From Scilla litardierei (Eukaryota > Streptophyta > Magnoliopsida > Asparagales > Asparagaceae): a stretch of DNA of 64,000 nt. Numbering within the stretch: position 1 is the first letter of the stretch; each line of letters opens with the position of its first letter. Both the position numbers and the translations under genes were made by a program. The notes beneath the pieces are model-generated. The model searched no databases. It saw only the letters and a list, made by a program, of their open reading frames with translations, and was not told the DNA's origin. Shown one piece after another: positions 42,690-54,006 of this stretch. Where the stretch lies: NCBI GenBank assembly GCA_030789695.1, contig CM061142.1, forward strand, positions 803,504,817 through 803,568,816, given 5' to 3'.

Positions 42690-44730
42690 GTGTTTATGCA
42701 GGGTTGCCGAAGATGTCAAGAGCCGAATGATGTTGAAAGACACATCGATATGAGCAATGGCAAGATGGTTCAAGTATAAGCAACTAAAATTTAGATTATC
42801 CTTTTAAAGGCTAGATTGTATTTGAATTTTTATGAGACTATTATGTACCGTTTTAACGGAATTTGGATGTCTATTTCTATTTTGAACAAATTCGGTTATT
42901 ATTGTTGAATTATGAATGGAAAATTTGGCTGTCTCATGATTCAAAATTGGTTTATTCTGGTTCTTTAAAATTTCATTATAAGCTTCAATTATCTGGAAAT
43001 ATTGCTTCATTTACAGAATTCCTGCATTCAAGTATATGTGTTATAAATACAGAATTAACAATTAAGAATTCAATTATTTTTGATTGCAGCTTATATCCTT
43101 AATAAAGTTTTAACAAATGAACTTAAATCACTTGCTTGTTTGGAGATGTCCAACTAAGGTAAGGCTTTATAAGCCTAATAAAGAAATTGGACATAATGCT
43201 AATGATTTTCTAGTTTTGTTAAATAGTTTAAAAGGGGTTATATATTGTATGATTTTACATAATCCCACTATTAACTTGGTTTACGAATTAAGAAATACAC
43301 ATCTATTTGAGGATGCTGAGTTTGAGGGGAGAAATATAGTTAGTGACATTATTCTTGAAGAGGATTGTATTCCCATAGGTGTTGTTGGCATTGTTCGGGA
43401 AAGTATTCCTGACACTGTTCAAGACAATAAATTCAAGATAATATTGCTATTCCTCCCATTCGGGAAATTGTTCATAAGAACAAACTCTAGCACTTCAAAG
43501 CACTAATTGCCATTTAGGAAATCCATTAAAGAGATGAGAAGTACAATGTATTGCATTGTAATTCTCAAGAACATATGGTTGACATTAGAATGATGGAAGT
43601 TCGACTTACATCAAGTCATAAAAGTTCTAAATATCTTTAATGGATTAATGCATTAATTAAGAATGTCTTTGAAGGACACGTGAAATCTTATCTCATTGCC
43701 ATACGGTTTGAAACCTATTGATTGTAAATGAATTTTTATAATCAATAGGAATTCAAAAGGGTATTAAGAAAAAATTTAAAGCGTATCACAAAGTACTTTA
43801 TACGGTAAAGAATGCATTAATTAAGAAGAGACTTTCTATTCAGTTTTCATGAAAGACTCTGTAAGGTTTATAATAGTATTAGTGGAGCATTTTAATATCG
43901 TTAATGATATATTAAGTTTCTTTAAGTAATCACCTCGTTCGGTTTTCAGATGATGTTTGATGATGTAATATATCTTAAGTTCTGTGGGAGCATGTAATTT
44001 CTATAATATCTATATACAATGTATATTAAGTTCTGTGGGAGACAAGTTTAGTCTCAACAATTGCCCCAAGAATAATCTTCAGAAGATTCACTGTATCTCA
44101 TTAATAGGGAGTCTAAATTATGCGCAGGCTTATATGCATTTGGTTATTGCATATATTACAGGTATGTTGGGCAGATTCTTAAGTTCAGGAGTAGACCATT
44201 TGATAGCAGCCAAATGGGTCTTACGGTATTTATGAAGAACAAAAAGGTTACATGTTCAAGGATCGGTAGTTAGAAAATTTTGAGATCATTTTGGTATACT
44301 GCTTCTGATCATTTATTGGATGCAAAGAATGTATGAAAATCTATATTAGGCGCCATCTACGGGAAGAGATCTAAATAGTCCATAATATATATAGTCTCTT
44401 CTAACATGGCTTTAGATTTCATATCATATTGTGTGACATCCAAATCATGAAATATATATGCAAATTTTGTCACTATACTGCAAATTAGGGATGGTACTAA
44501 AAGACCACAGTTTATTTTGTGACAATAAGTCTGCAGTGTTATATTCCAGCAACAACAGGAAACCGACAAAGTTTAGTTATTTAGAGATCAAGTTCCTAGA
44601 TTGTTGATTAATAAAGTCGGAGTGTACAATTGTCTAATGGGCACATCAGAACAAACCATATAATTACGGATCAATTATATTAAGGGAATGTCATCCAAAA
44701 GGTTTTATGAGCTCGCTACTCATGTGGATG
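42690..44730 (+). pseudogene. C1 pol remnants
   Basis: Scattered copia matches in order: LLVWRCPTKVRLYKPNKEIG (43131, C-terminal integrase region), GDKFSLNNCPKNNLQKI (44035), IGSLNYAQAYMHLVIAYITG (44106, RT C-terminal part) and RNase H-like CDNKSAVLYSNNNR-type sequence (44518-44560). Most of protease, integrase core and the RT active site are deleted or unreadable. Confidence 0.7.
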
Positions 44731-45190
44731 TCATTTCATTAAGAGTATTCAGTTTTGTGGGAGTTTGTTCTTTTGGGTACTCATATGATCGGCAAATTTA
44801 AGTCTTCAACTTAAGCTTAAGGTTATTTTCTGATCAGAAATAAAGTTTTGGTTCAGTTTGGCTTTACTCTGATTTTTGGTATGTTTGTGATTTCACCAAT
44901 TTTAATGAGGATCAGTTGGAAATATACATGATAGATCACATTACATGTAATTTTCATGCTACACATCCACCTCATAATCCATGTCTTTCTTTTATATTAG
45001 CACAGTGACCACTGATGGGTCGAGCTGCAATTGCTGCGGTGAAGGTCTCTTTGATCCTATGCTAATGTAATTGATGGACCGGATTGTTTTTGACTCATTA
45101 AAGTGATGATAGTAAGTTAAGATTTTATTCAGTTTAGTATGCATAATGAAATATAATTATAAAGTTTAGCATATAGCCCAAATGGGAGAT

Positions 45191-46585
45191 TGTTGGAACT
45201 TATACAACATAGTTGGATCTTAATCCAACGTTGGGCTAATATGCAAATATCTATATTACATTTGACAGCTGTTTTTGAATCCTAGGGCTGACTAGGACAA
45301 GCTGACTAGGAAAAACAGGTTGATAGAAGGATGGTTGAGATTTAATCTTGGGAAATCAACGGTTGAGATGTGAGTTTGTAAAAATTTTGTGAGTGCAAAC
45401 TTTTGTATTTTGGGGAAACTTTTTGGAGAAATAAAACTACATTTAATTTTGTGAAATTCAAGATCTTTGAATTTACGAGGTCTTGAAGGTTGAACAGCCA
45501 TGCATTTGTGTGATTTATCTATATTACATTTGACGGCTGTTTTTGAATCCGAGGGCTGACTAGGACAAGCTGACTAAGACAAACAGGCTGATAGAAGGAT
45601 GTTTGAGATTTAATCTATAGGGAAATCAACGGTTGAGATGAGAGTTTGTGAAAATTTTGTGAGGGAAAACTTTTGTATTTTGGGGGAAACTTTTTGGAGA
45701 AATAAAACTTCATTTAATTTTGTGAAATTCGAGATCTTTGAATTTAAGAGGTCTTGGAAGTTGAACAACTATGCATTTGTGTGATTTAATTTACAATATT
45801 TATAACAAAAATAAAGAAAAGTAATATTATTAATAAATTATATGTTGCATATTCAAATCATCCTTATCTATTCGGGCATTTGACTTCATTGAGAAGAAAA
45901 TAATACACTTACAAATGGGATAACAGAACGTCGTAATTAGGGCGCCTGCATGCTGTCATTATTAAGGCGCCCGCACCGCTAAATATTTTTACGCGAATTT
46001 GTTGTTTTTTAAATTTTAGCCGTGAAAATAATTTTTTGGGGAACAAAGAGTTCGCAAGGGAAAATCTTAAGTGAATTGTGTTCGCGGGCACGAGTTATGA
46101 CTAGTAATTGTATATATATGCTAAACTATCATATAAAGCCCGTTATATAAGTGATCTCATTTATTGGGTTAAGTGGGCTTAAATGAGTCGATCAGGTTGT
46201 GGTCATTTATGTGTAGAGACAATTGGGCTTCAATTCGTTGATGAGCCGAATTGGAAACCCTAGGGTTAAGGAGGCTAGCCTATTTATATGTGGTTATGAT
46301 CCCCGAAATACACGAACAAGTTGGCCGTCTTTTCTACGTCCCGTCGCTAGAAGAGAAACCGTGAGAATGGCAAAGGAATTCTCCAACGGTTGATTCATGT
46401 GGATCTGGAAGATCATCTGCTGTGCCATTGTCAGGATTTCTTTTGGACTACAGCTATGCATTCAGGTACGCTCCCGCTGCGTTTCAGATTCAGTTTATGA
46501 ATCTCTTAAATCTGACATGTGGTATATATAGATTATTATTTGTATGGTTTTGCTTATTGATAAATCTAGGTCTATAGTTTCAACA
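45191..46585 (+). repeat. C1 3' LTR containing Helitron 2
   Basis: TGTTGGAACTTATACAACAT to TTTCAACA. Without 45250-46104 it is 540 bp and aligns end to end with the 5' LTR. Confidence 0.88.
45250..46104 (+). mobile_element. Non-autonomous Helitron, copy 2, with duplicated 5' end
   Basis: TCTATATTACATTTGACAGC to GAGTTATGACTAG, flanked by A and T. The C1 5' LTR is the empty site. The first 268 bp (45250-45517) are repeated at 45518-45787, again starting TCTATATTACATTTGAC after an A, so the copy has two 5' ends and one 3' end. Confidence 0.88.
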
Positions 46586-46846
46586 TACTTATGATTCCAT
46601 TGTTCAGTGCATGAGTCTTGGGCTCAGTTTTGTTATTTACTGAAAATTCATGTTAGAGTTGAGCAGAGTAAATCAGATAATGCTCCTATCGTCGACCGTC
46701 TTCCTTGTCATTGACTAAATTTGATGCTTCTGCATTGATTTGAGATCCGAAGAAAAATCTCTGCACATGACCTCTTATTAACCAGATCTCTTAGTAATCT
46801 GTAGTTACCGAATTTCACTAATAAACTATCTATCTGTGCATTTTAA

Positions 46847-47892
46847 GGACGATTTTAAGAAAAAAAACCAAAAAAATAAAAAAAAATTAGCAAAATAGAC
46901 CAACTCGATAACTATTTATCAATATAGACCAACTTTTGTCCACGCCAGCGTCCAACGCGTGGGCGCAGACTAGGATAATGGGCTTTTTGCCGCGGTTTCG
47001 AACTCGCGGCCAAATCCGTTGTAGCACGTTGGGCGCTGACTAGGATAATGGGCTTTTTGTCATGGTTGTCAACCGCGGCCAAATCCGTTGTAGCTGTTTC
47101 GCCGCGGCTGCCAACTGCGGCAAAACGGCATTCGGATTTTTGTGGAGGAGTCCAGATAAAATCCGATGCCAAAACCTCATCGCAAATCCCATAATCCAGC
47201 TGCCAACCACCTCCGCTGCTGTTTTGAGTCGAACCCATCTCCAAAAATCTCGTAAAATTCCAACCTTTGAGCTGATTCCACATGATTTAAACCTCAAGAA
47301 AAATTACTATCTTCGAAAAAGTGGCGTGCAGACTGAAGAAATCAGAGGGATTGGATCGTGCTGATAGCACAAGCTCGCTGGGGACTGATTCTTCTAATAC
47401 TTGCACTAAACACATTATTTTATTCGAAATTTGATGCTTATTCGTGATTGAAAAGATCACTGTTTTCGAGTCAGAATTCCAAATTCTCGTTGCTCTTTGC
47501 GTGTGAATCGTGAACACGAGCTATGACGACTACGACATTTGCTCTTCAGGATTGATGGCAGCGGCCTCACTGCCATTATTGCAGGTGCCATTATTGTAGG
47601 TATCATCGATTTCTTTCTCCTCATCACAAATTTTTAATTGGCCACCATCACAAAATTCGGGCTCATCCGTTGGCCACGGTGGGTTGGCCGTGGTTGGCAA
47701 CCGCGTCCAAATGGTTACAACGGTTTTGGTCTCGGTTGGCAACCGCGGCTAAAAGCCCATTATCCTAGTCAGTATCCATGCACGCGTTGGGCGCAGACGT
47801 GGCCAAAAGTTGCTCTATATTGGTAAATAGTTTTCAAGTTAGTCTATTTTGCTAATTTATTTTAATTTTTTGGCTTTTTTTAAAAACCGTCC
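46847..47892. mobile_element. Non-autonomous Mutator-like element (MULE)
   Basis: Inverted repeats of about 150 bp start GGACGATTTTAAG and, inverted, GGACGGTTTTTAA and include the words TTAGCAAAATAGAC and CTAGGATAATGGGC. The 9-bp target duplication is GCATTTTAA (46838-46846) against GCATTTTTA (47893-47901), eight of nine. The interior has no transposase; ORFs are short and unrecognised. Confidence 0.85.
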
Positions 47893-48180
47893 GCATTTTT
47901 AATGTTGTCCACCTTCATTCTTTCCACATGTAGGATGACTCTAGTGCTAAATTATGATGCTACAACCCTTTGTTATATCTTTAAAACGATGCTTATTAAT
48001 ATACTGTAGACATAATTGTTTCTTGTTCTGTTCCCGAACTTCAACATGGTGTAGAGTTTTCTTCAATGAAAATCTACAAAGTAAACTGATATGTTTCTTA
48101 TGTCAGACTCCCTTTTACCTCCCATTTACTGCCTTATTAAATAACTTAAGTCGGAGACACCTTTATGAACTTGACCATAG

Positions 48181-48374
48181 CATTCACATTTTCACCAAAC
48201 TCGAATAATGTGTTTTTCATAGAACTTACTTCAAAAGGAAGTTGCGATTTCCTAGAACTCACTAAAAAAGACCCTTGCATTCACATATTCATCAAACTCA
48301 ATAATGTGTTTTTCATAGAACTTACTTCAAAAGGAAGTTGCGATTTCCTAGAGCTCACTAAAATGGAATTGATA
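48181..48374. repeat. 97-bp tandem duplication in intron 1
   Basis: CATTCACATTTTCACC at 48181 repeats as CATTCACATATTCATC at 48278, with the following AATGTGTTTTTCATAGAACT shared. It keeps an open frame across both copies by chance or design; no protein family is recognised. Confidence 0.8.
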
Positions 48375-49811
48375 AAATGATGAGTGCATTGCTTAGCATC
48401 ATGATCTCACATTGCCCTTTTCTGCTTTTAACTTTTCTTAAAGCAAGCATAGGGGAGCTCATCAAACTTCAAAATGGCTCCTATCATCTTAACATTCCTC
48501 TTTTTCTAGCGTTAAAGCTGCAATACAGAACGGATTTATGTAAACATACACTTCTGTCATGCACCTGTGTCATGTCGAATACGCATGCCGGACTATCATG
48601 TCCTATGCATTATTACGAATATGCTAAGTCTTGATGGGCTGTGTCCTTGTCAGTATACCTGTGTCCATGCAACAAAAGATTTGATCAAAGGACATTTTCG
48701 TGTTTGGCATAATGACTTCTGTGATGATGCTTTGACCTCGACCATATTTAGTTAAGCTGGTGATTTTTGCGAATATATAACTAGAACTAAATTTTTTTGT
48801 CTTTTTAATACTTTCAAATTGTTTTTATTCCTTCTAATATTAGACCTGTTTGTATATTCCACATGAGAGCCTAATTCCAAACAAGTGATAATAATTTCAC
48901 TAATACACACCAAGTTTGCATCTTTTATGCATTTAAGTCTATTTTAAACGGCATAAAGCTCAGAAATTGTCAAAGCCATCTAGAAATTGTCTATTCCATC
49001 TAGCATTGTTTTTTCATGGCATGGAAGACCGAAACTGAAACCGAGGCACTAACCTTGCCTTATACGACTACTGATACTAAGAAGGTCATATGTTAACATG
49101 ATACAGCTCATTTTCGTACTACAATTGGTCGCCCAGATTTCACAATAGTTGCTGTGATATGGTTTGGCACTGAGTCTTTGACTATTCTGACTCTGGCTCA
49201 ACATCAAATCAACTTTGAACCTCGTCTTCAATGATATTTAGTACCCTTCTTATATGCAGATGTGTTCTTCCCTTGCTTCAATCTGAAAATTTAAAACAGC
49301 TTTAGGGCATGGTTGATGTGTATGGTCATAATGGAGCACATGCCATACATTATCTGCTACATGTTCACACTAAAGGCAAGTTGAATGCAGTACTGATCTC
49401 CTGAAAAAGGAAGCGAGCAAGCAGTATCCCCCCCTCATGTTATAGTTTGTCATGCTCACTTTTTATTATTTGTTAATGGTAAGAATTCAACATTCAACCT
49501 ACTTCCAAAAAGAAACGGTAGTTGTCATGTATTTTTTTCATGGCATTATTTCAACTATCAAGTGGTTGATTGTCAGATAATTTTAGCATTGCAGATAATA
49601 GTGTGTTTGTTGTGAATGTCCATGTTATGTTGCACGGCTTGTACAATGGTTTGAAATAATTTGACTAACAAGAAATTTCATGGCTAAGATTATGCATAAA
49701 ATGTAGTTATGACATCCTACCATGAAGAGATGCTAAAAAGAAATAATCAAGCATGTCACCTTTGCAGAATGCTGCTTTCAATTTTGAACGTTGGATTGTT
49801 CTCTTTTGTAG

Positions 49812-49884
49812 GATATGACGGAGATGAGGAACTGCTATGATAACTTGCTAGCTGCATCAGCTGCCACAGCAAACAGTGCATACG
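49812..49884 (+). CDS. BAR-domain / hydroxyproline-rich family protein, exon 2
   Basis: 73 bases encode DMTEMRNCYDNLLAASAATA and then NSAY plus one base, preceded by the acceptor CTCTTTTGTAG and followed by donor GTATTTG in phase 1. This is the most conserved helix of the family (CYDSLL, AAATANSAYEF). Both phases fit the family's exon structure. Exon 3 is expected to begin EF(S/A)ESL but I find no acceptable copy before 64000, so intron 2 is more than 14 kb or the gene is truncated. No nonsense or frameshift is present in either visible exon. Confidence 0.85.
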
Positions 49885-50170
49885 GTATTTGCAGATCTTC
49901 TAATTTGAATGCTTTCAGGATTTTGCTGAATCATTTTGTTCTAATAAAAATTAATTCGTTCACTCAAGTAGTTATGTTTGATTTCTACGGCTAGAGCTTA
50001 GGCTTTGTTGGATCTACCAGTACCACCTCAACTACCTGACTGCCTATGTTCCAGTGATTTCTTTGGCTGTGTGTTTATGTTTTTAATCTTAAACCTTTTA
50101 TCTAAAAGCATTCTCAGCATGAAGTTGTGTTGCATAGCCAACCCTGATGGAAAAGGCTTAGGTGACATTC

Positions 50171-50406
50171 ATTAATGTAAAATTCTACAATGTTGTGTTT
50201 GGGGTTTTCACTGTTCTAATATGCTTTCCTATATAATGTATATACAAGTCCACGGCAAACACTCATTTGTAGTGACTAGAACACTTTCATTAATGTAAAA
50301 TTCTACCATGTTGTGTTTGGGGTTTTCACTGTTCTAATTTGCTTTCCTATATAATATATTTACAAGTCCACGGCAAACAAATTCATTTGTAGTAACTAGA
50401 ACACTT
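50171..50406. repeat. 118-bp tandem duplication in intron 2
   Basis: ATTAATGTAAAATTCTAC starts at 50171 and 50289; both copies run through CAAGTCCACGGCAAAC to AACTAGAACACTTTCA with a few differences. Confidence 0.85.
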
Positions 50407-51918
50407 TCAGGATGTCACACCTCATTCGGAATCCATCACTTGATTGCTTTGCGTAACTTCTATCCTATATCAATTTGATGGATCATGCCAAATGCTGATG
50501 TATGGTGTCTTATCATTTGTCGATTCTGTGTTTAGAAATGACCCTATCAAATGAATAACTTTTTATGCGATAATGCATCAGTTAAATGAATGTCCCATTG
50601 GTGGTTGAGCCATAGTTGCAAGGGACACAAACATAGGTGTTAAACATGTTTCATTTATCAGACAATCGAGAGATATTTTTGAATGGAGTTGTTGATTAGG
50701 ACAAAAGGGTAGGTAGAAAGACAGCTGTGATTGAATCTTGAGGAATTAATAGGTAGGATCAGGGTTTGAGGTATCGGCCGATACCATTAGGTATCGGCCG
50801 TATCGTATCGGTATCGGCAGTTGACGATACCGAAACCAATGGTTACTTTCGTATCGGCCGATACTGAACGGTATCAGTCAGTTTCGGCTGATACTTGCCG
50901 AAACTGACTGATACCTGCCGAAACTGACCGATACCGTTCAGTACCAGTCGAATTCGGAGAAAGAAGAATGTGTAATTAAGTAAAAATTCTCTAAAAACCC
51001 AAAATATTTCGGGAATCAATAGGTTGCATAGAAAGCTCGGTTAAAAGAGAGGAGAAAACCCTCGGGTTTCGGCTTGAAAATGATGAAGAATTAGATGAAG
51101 AAGAGACAACCTAGAAAAAATTGCTGGAAAAAAGAAGAAAAAGGACGAAAGGAAGATGCTGAAAAAATTGAACTCACATCATCGCGTCGCCGCCTCGCTG
51201 AACCTGCCTCCTGCCTCGCCGAACCCGCCTCGACCATCTAGCGTGAGAGTTTGGGATGAGAATGGGCCGGGCCGGGCCGGGCCAAATAGATGCCCATTAC
51301 AAATGGGTGGGCTTTCGGGCTGGTCCAAAGCCTATATGGGCCTTTCTGGAATGCCCAAATGGTTTCAGTAGGGCTTTGGGCCCGCCCATCGGGCCTCTTA
51401 ATAAAATTACAATAAAAACAATCGGGGAATGAAGAGTGCCTCCAAGACCCTAAGCTCGTTCGAGATCTAGGTCACCACCGAGCAGGATCTTCGAGATCGA
51501 GGTCGCCGCCGCCCATAAGAGACCCCCGGCAACAACCCAATTCTAAACCTTCCGGCAACAACCCAATTCTAAACCTTCCCCAAACTGCTCAAAGCTCTCA
51601 TTTTCTCTGATCTCGAAGAAATACAAAATAATTATCACATATTTTAACTATATGTTCATTGAATATATTCCCTGATGAAACAAATCAACATTTGACAAAG
51701 ATTACATCCATCTACTCCCCAATATTTACCCAATACCCATGATTTTACAAAGTTTGAATTAGGAACAATATACGCTCACTTTATCACTGAATCAATTTAA
51801 ACAAATTCATGCACCCAAACCTTCGCATACGAACCAAGCCAATCCACACACTTAAATCCTGATCATACGTATATGCACCAATATTAGTAATAAGCCGTTG
51901 CCTTTCCAATTCAAAACA

Positions 51919-52087
51919 ATGCACACACTCCTGTTCTTTATCACCACCGCCATCATTTCTAGCCTTACCACGGCGGCGGCCGAGCCGATTCCTATGTCGG
52001 ACCTAACCCGGTGCCAGCCGACACTAGAACTCGACAACAAGACGACAGTTCCGTGCTGCATTCCGGTCGGAACCAACAAAATCAGAA
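51919..52087 (+). pseudogene. Captured N-terminal fragment of a secreted protein (possibly polyphenol-oxidase-like)
   Basis: ATG at 51919 opens MHTLLFFITTAIISSLTTAA, a typical signal peptide, followed by a segment with paired cysteines ending TVPCCIPVGTNKI. The C..(x)n..CC pattern is reminiscent of the start of plant polyphenol oxidases, but the match is short and I hold it loosely. The frame then runs into the antisense of the kinase fragment at 52088, which is a fusion boundary. Confidence 0.4.
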
Positions 52088-52385
52088 CAGGGCGCGGGCG
52101 ATCCGACGGACGTAGGCTCGGACCTCGCGCTCGTCGAGACTGTCGGCGGCGTCGGCAAGAGTGCTGCCGGGAACGTACTCCATGTGGAGGTTACGGTGGG
52201 TTTGGGTGGTGGAGTCGTCGAGGAAGGAGACGACGAAGGGCGAGCAGAGGGAGCGGAGGATGTCGATCTCGTTCTCGAGGGAAGAGATGGAGTGGTTGTT
52301 GGAGGCGGCGATTGTGGATAAAGGAACCGAGCCTGTCGAAGGCGAGGCTAACGGTGCCGAGCGAGCCTTTTCCGATGCACCGCCC
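52088..52385 (-). pseudogene. Captured MAPKKK gene fragment (kinase N-lobe)
   Basis: Minus strand: GRCIGKGSLGTVSLAFDR is the glycine-rich loop and first strands of a plant MEKK-type MAPKKK. After a frameshift at about 52330, another frame continues with SLENEIDILRSLCSPFVVSF, then RNLHMEYVPGSTLADAADSL (helix C region and hinge) and DEREVRAYVRRIARAL. The strand with the ATP-binding lysine is missing at the shift, so no kinase activity is possible. A 5' UTR-like region and out-of-frame ATGs lie just beyond 52385, so the 5' end of the donor gene was taken. Confidence 0.85.
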
Positions 52386-54006
52386 TGAATTCATTCGTTT
52401 ATTCCATCTGCCTCCATTAATTTGGGAGAAGTTTTGAGCTACAAGTCTTTGCAGAGGGAGATGGTTGAAGTCTAGAATACGAGAGAGAGAAACAGAGAGA
52501 AACTTGAGGGGGGGCTAAGGAAGGGGAGAGTGTATCAGCCACAACTGTTCATTTTCTACTTGGCTCAATAGTGGGGAGGGATCCAGCGGTGCATCGGCGA
52601 GAGGATGAGCAGTTGAGGAGCCCTAGCTCGTGAGTTATGGATGGCAGAAAAAAGCCCGATGGGCAAACGTTTTGATCTGGGCGGGCGAGTTCGGGCGACA
52701 CCGACATTTCATCTGGGCGGCCCGATCGGGCTTCCGCAGAGAACAACTTTTGGCCTGAAAGTCAATAGTGCATTTAATATTGGGTTGGGGCTGGCCCAAT
52801 GCCCGAATGGGTATGATTATCATCCGGGTTTTTCGGACTGGCGCAATTGGGCACCGTGCCAGCCCTGACCCATTCTCATCCCTAGTGAGAGTGAGAGTGA
52901 GCAAAGAGAGAGAGAAAGAGGCCAGAGTCGTCTTTCAGAAGATGATGTGTTCTTTAAAAGGCAAACTTGTAAATAAGTGGTATGTGCGTAAAGTAAAACA
53001 GTCGGTGCGCATATCAAGCGGATATTTTGTGGCAACCTTATAAATTAGTGGTATGTGCACAAAGCAAAATGGTGGGTGCGCAAAGCAATGCCCATCGATT
53101 TTTTTGGCAAACTTGTAAATAAGTGGTATGTGCGCACGGCAATACGGTGGGTGCACAAGACAAGCTTTAGGATCTATTTATTTATCTAATATTTAGTATT
53201 TAAGTAATAAACTTTAGGTATTTAGTATTTGATATGATTACGAACTCAAATTTAGTTTATTTATTTAGTATTTAGTATTTGATAGTATATGATTAATATT
53301 TTAGTTTGTTAAGTATTTAATAGTATTTGATAGGTTTAGATTTAAGAACATCCGAAACCATCACTGTGTGATATACATATTTAAAGTATCTCTGAAACCG
53401 ATACCGATACTCGAAACGGAACTGCCAAAACTAGCGATACGGATGAAACCGAAACTTGCTTCCGAACCCGCCGAAACGGACGATACCGATACCGAAACCT
53501 AAATTTTGGGAAGATCGGTACACAGACCGAAACCGAGAGCTAAAACCTTGGGTATGATGATAGTTTGTGAAAATTTTGGGGGGAAAATCCTAAAATTTTG
53601 GGGGAAATTATTTTGGAGAAAAACCTAAATTTTTTGGGAAAACTTAATATGGAGGAAACTAAATTTTGGGGGAACTAAACTTTTAATTTATGGGAGGAAA
53701 TAAATCTGGATGTAATTAAATTTTGTGTGAACTAAAATTTTTAGGTAACTAAATTTTTTAGGGAACTAATTTTAAAATTTAATTTTTGGGGGAACTAAAT
53801 TTAGAGGGAACTAAACTTTGGGGAAACTAAAATTTTAGGGGGAACAAAATTTTAGTTTGAACGTGGTTAATTTTTTTTGTCGCGAGGGGGGGATATTTTG
53901 AAGGTGAAATTTTTTGGAGGTGATTTTTAAGAGGCTGCAAATTTTTTAGGGGTGATATTTTGAGAGGGTTGAAACTTTTTGGAGGAATATCACATGCTAT
54001 GACTAG

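Larger units (their letters stand above)
37938..46585 (+). mobile_element. C1: old Ty1/copia element in intron 1
   Basis: LTRs at 37938-38475 and 45191-46585 (the latter with a Helitron), a PBS, degraded gag and pol, and the polypurine tract AAATGGGAGAT just before the 3' LTR. LTR copies differ at several percent by eye. Flanking pentamers TGCCT and TACTT match at three of five positions, so the target duplication has decayed or the end is off by a few bases. Same orientation as the gene. Confidence 0.88.
37626..49811 (+). other. Intron 1 of the BAR-domain gene (12.2 kb)
   Basis: Canonical GT at 37626 and AG at 49810-49811, phase 0. Filled by copia element C1 (37938-46585) and a MULE (46847-47892). 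The remaining stretches (37626-37937, 46586-46846, 47893-49811) are AT-rich with no gene that I recognise, apart from a local duplication at 48181-48374. Confidence 0.8.
51251..52884. mobile_element. Inner Ac-like hAT element carrying gene fragments (Pack-hAT)
   Basis: Perfect 8-bp target duplication GTGAGAGT (51243-51250 and 52885-52892). Ends TTGGGATGAGAATGGGCC and, inverted, TAGGGATGAGAATGGG, resembling the Ac terminus (T/C)AGGGATGA. No transposase; the interior holds a MAPKKK fragment on the minus strand joined to another secreted-protein-like fragment on the plus strand. Confidence 0.85.
50760..53550. mobile_element. Outer hAT-type element
   Basis: Ends CAGGGTTTGAGGTATCGG and, inverted, CAAGGTTTTAGCTCTCGG match at 14 of 18. 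The 8-bp target duplication is GGTAGGAT (50752) against GGTATGAT (53551). Subterminal regions are dense in GATACCGAAAC-type words, including the palindrome GGTATCGGCCGATACC. No transposase seen. Confidence 0.8.
50650..54006 (+). mobile_element. Helitron, copy 3, interrupted by hAT elements
   Basis: The left part resembles Helitron 2 (TTTTTGAATGGAGT, TAGGACAAAAGGGTAGGTAG); the exact 5' end is lost. After the hAT insertion it resumes GATAGTTTGTGAAAATTTTG with repeated GGGGGAACTAAA blocks, and ends CATGCTATGACTAG at 54006. Same family as 45250-46104. Confidence 0.65.

Noticed and set aside
48165..48380. Open frame with an internal repeat in intron 1
   Set aside because: Produced by a 97-bp tandem duplication of noncoding sequence; no signal of a gene.
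49885..49940. GATTTTGCTGAATCATTTT as exon 3 (expected EFAESL)
   Set aside because: The implied intron would be 34 nt, too short for plants, and the phase gives an immediate stop.
52161..52388. Plus-strand frame with Trp/Glu-rich sequence in the inner hAT
   Set aside because: It is the antisense of the captured MAPKKK fragment.
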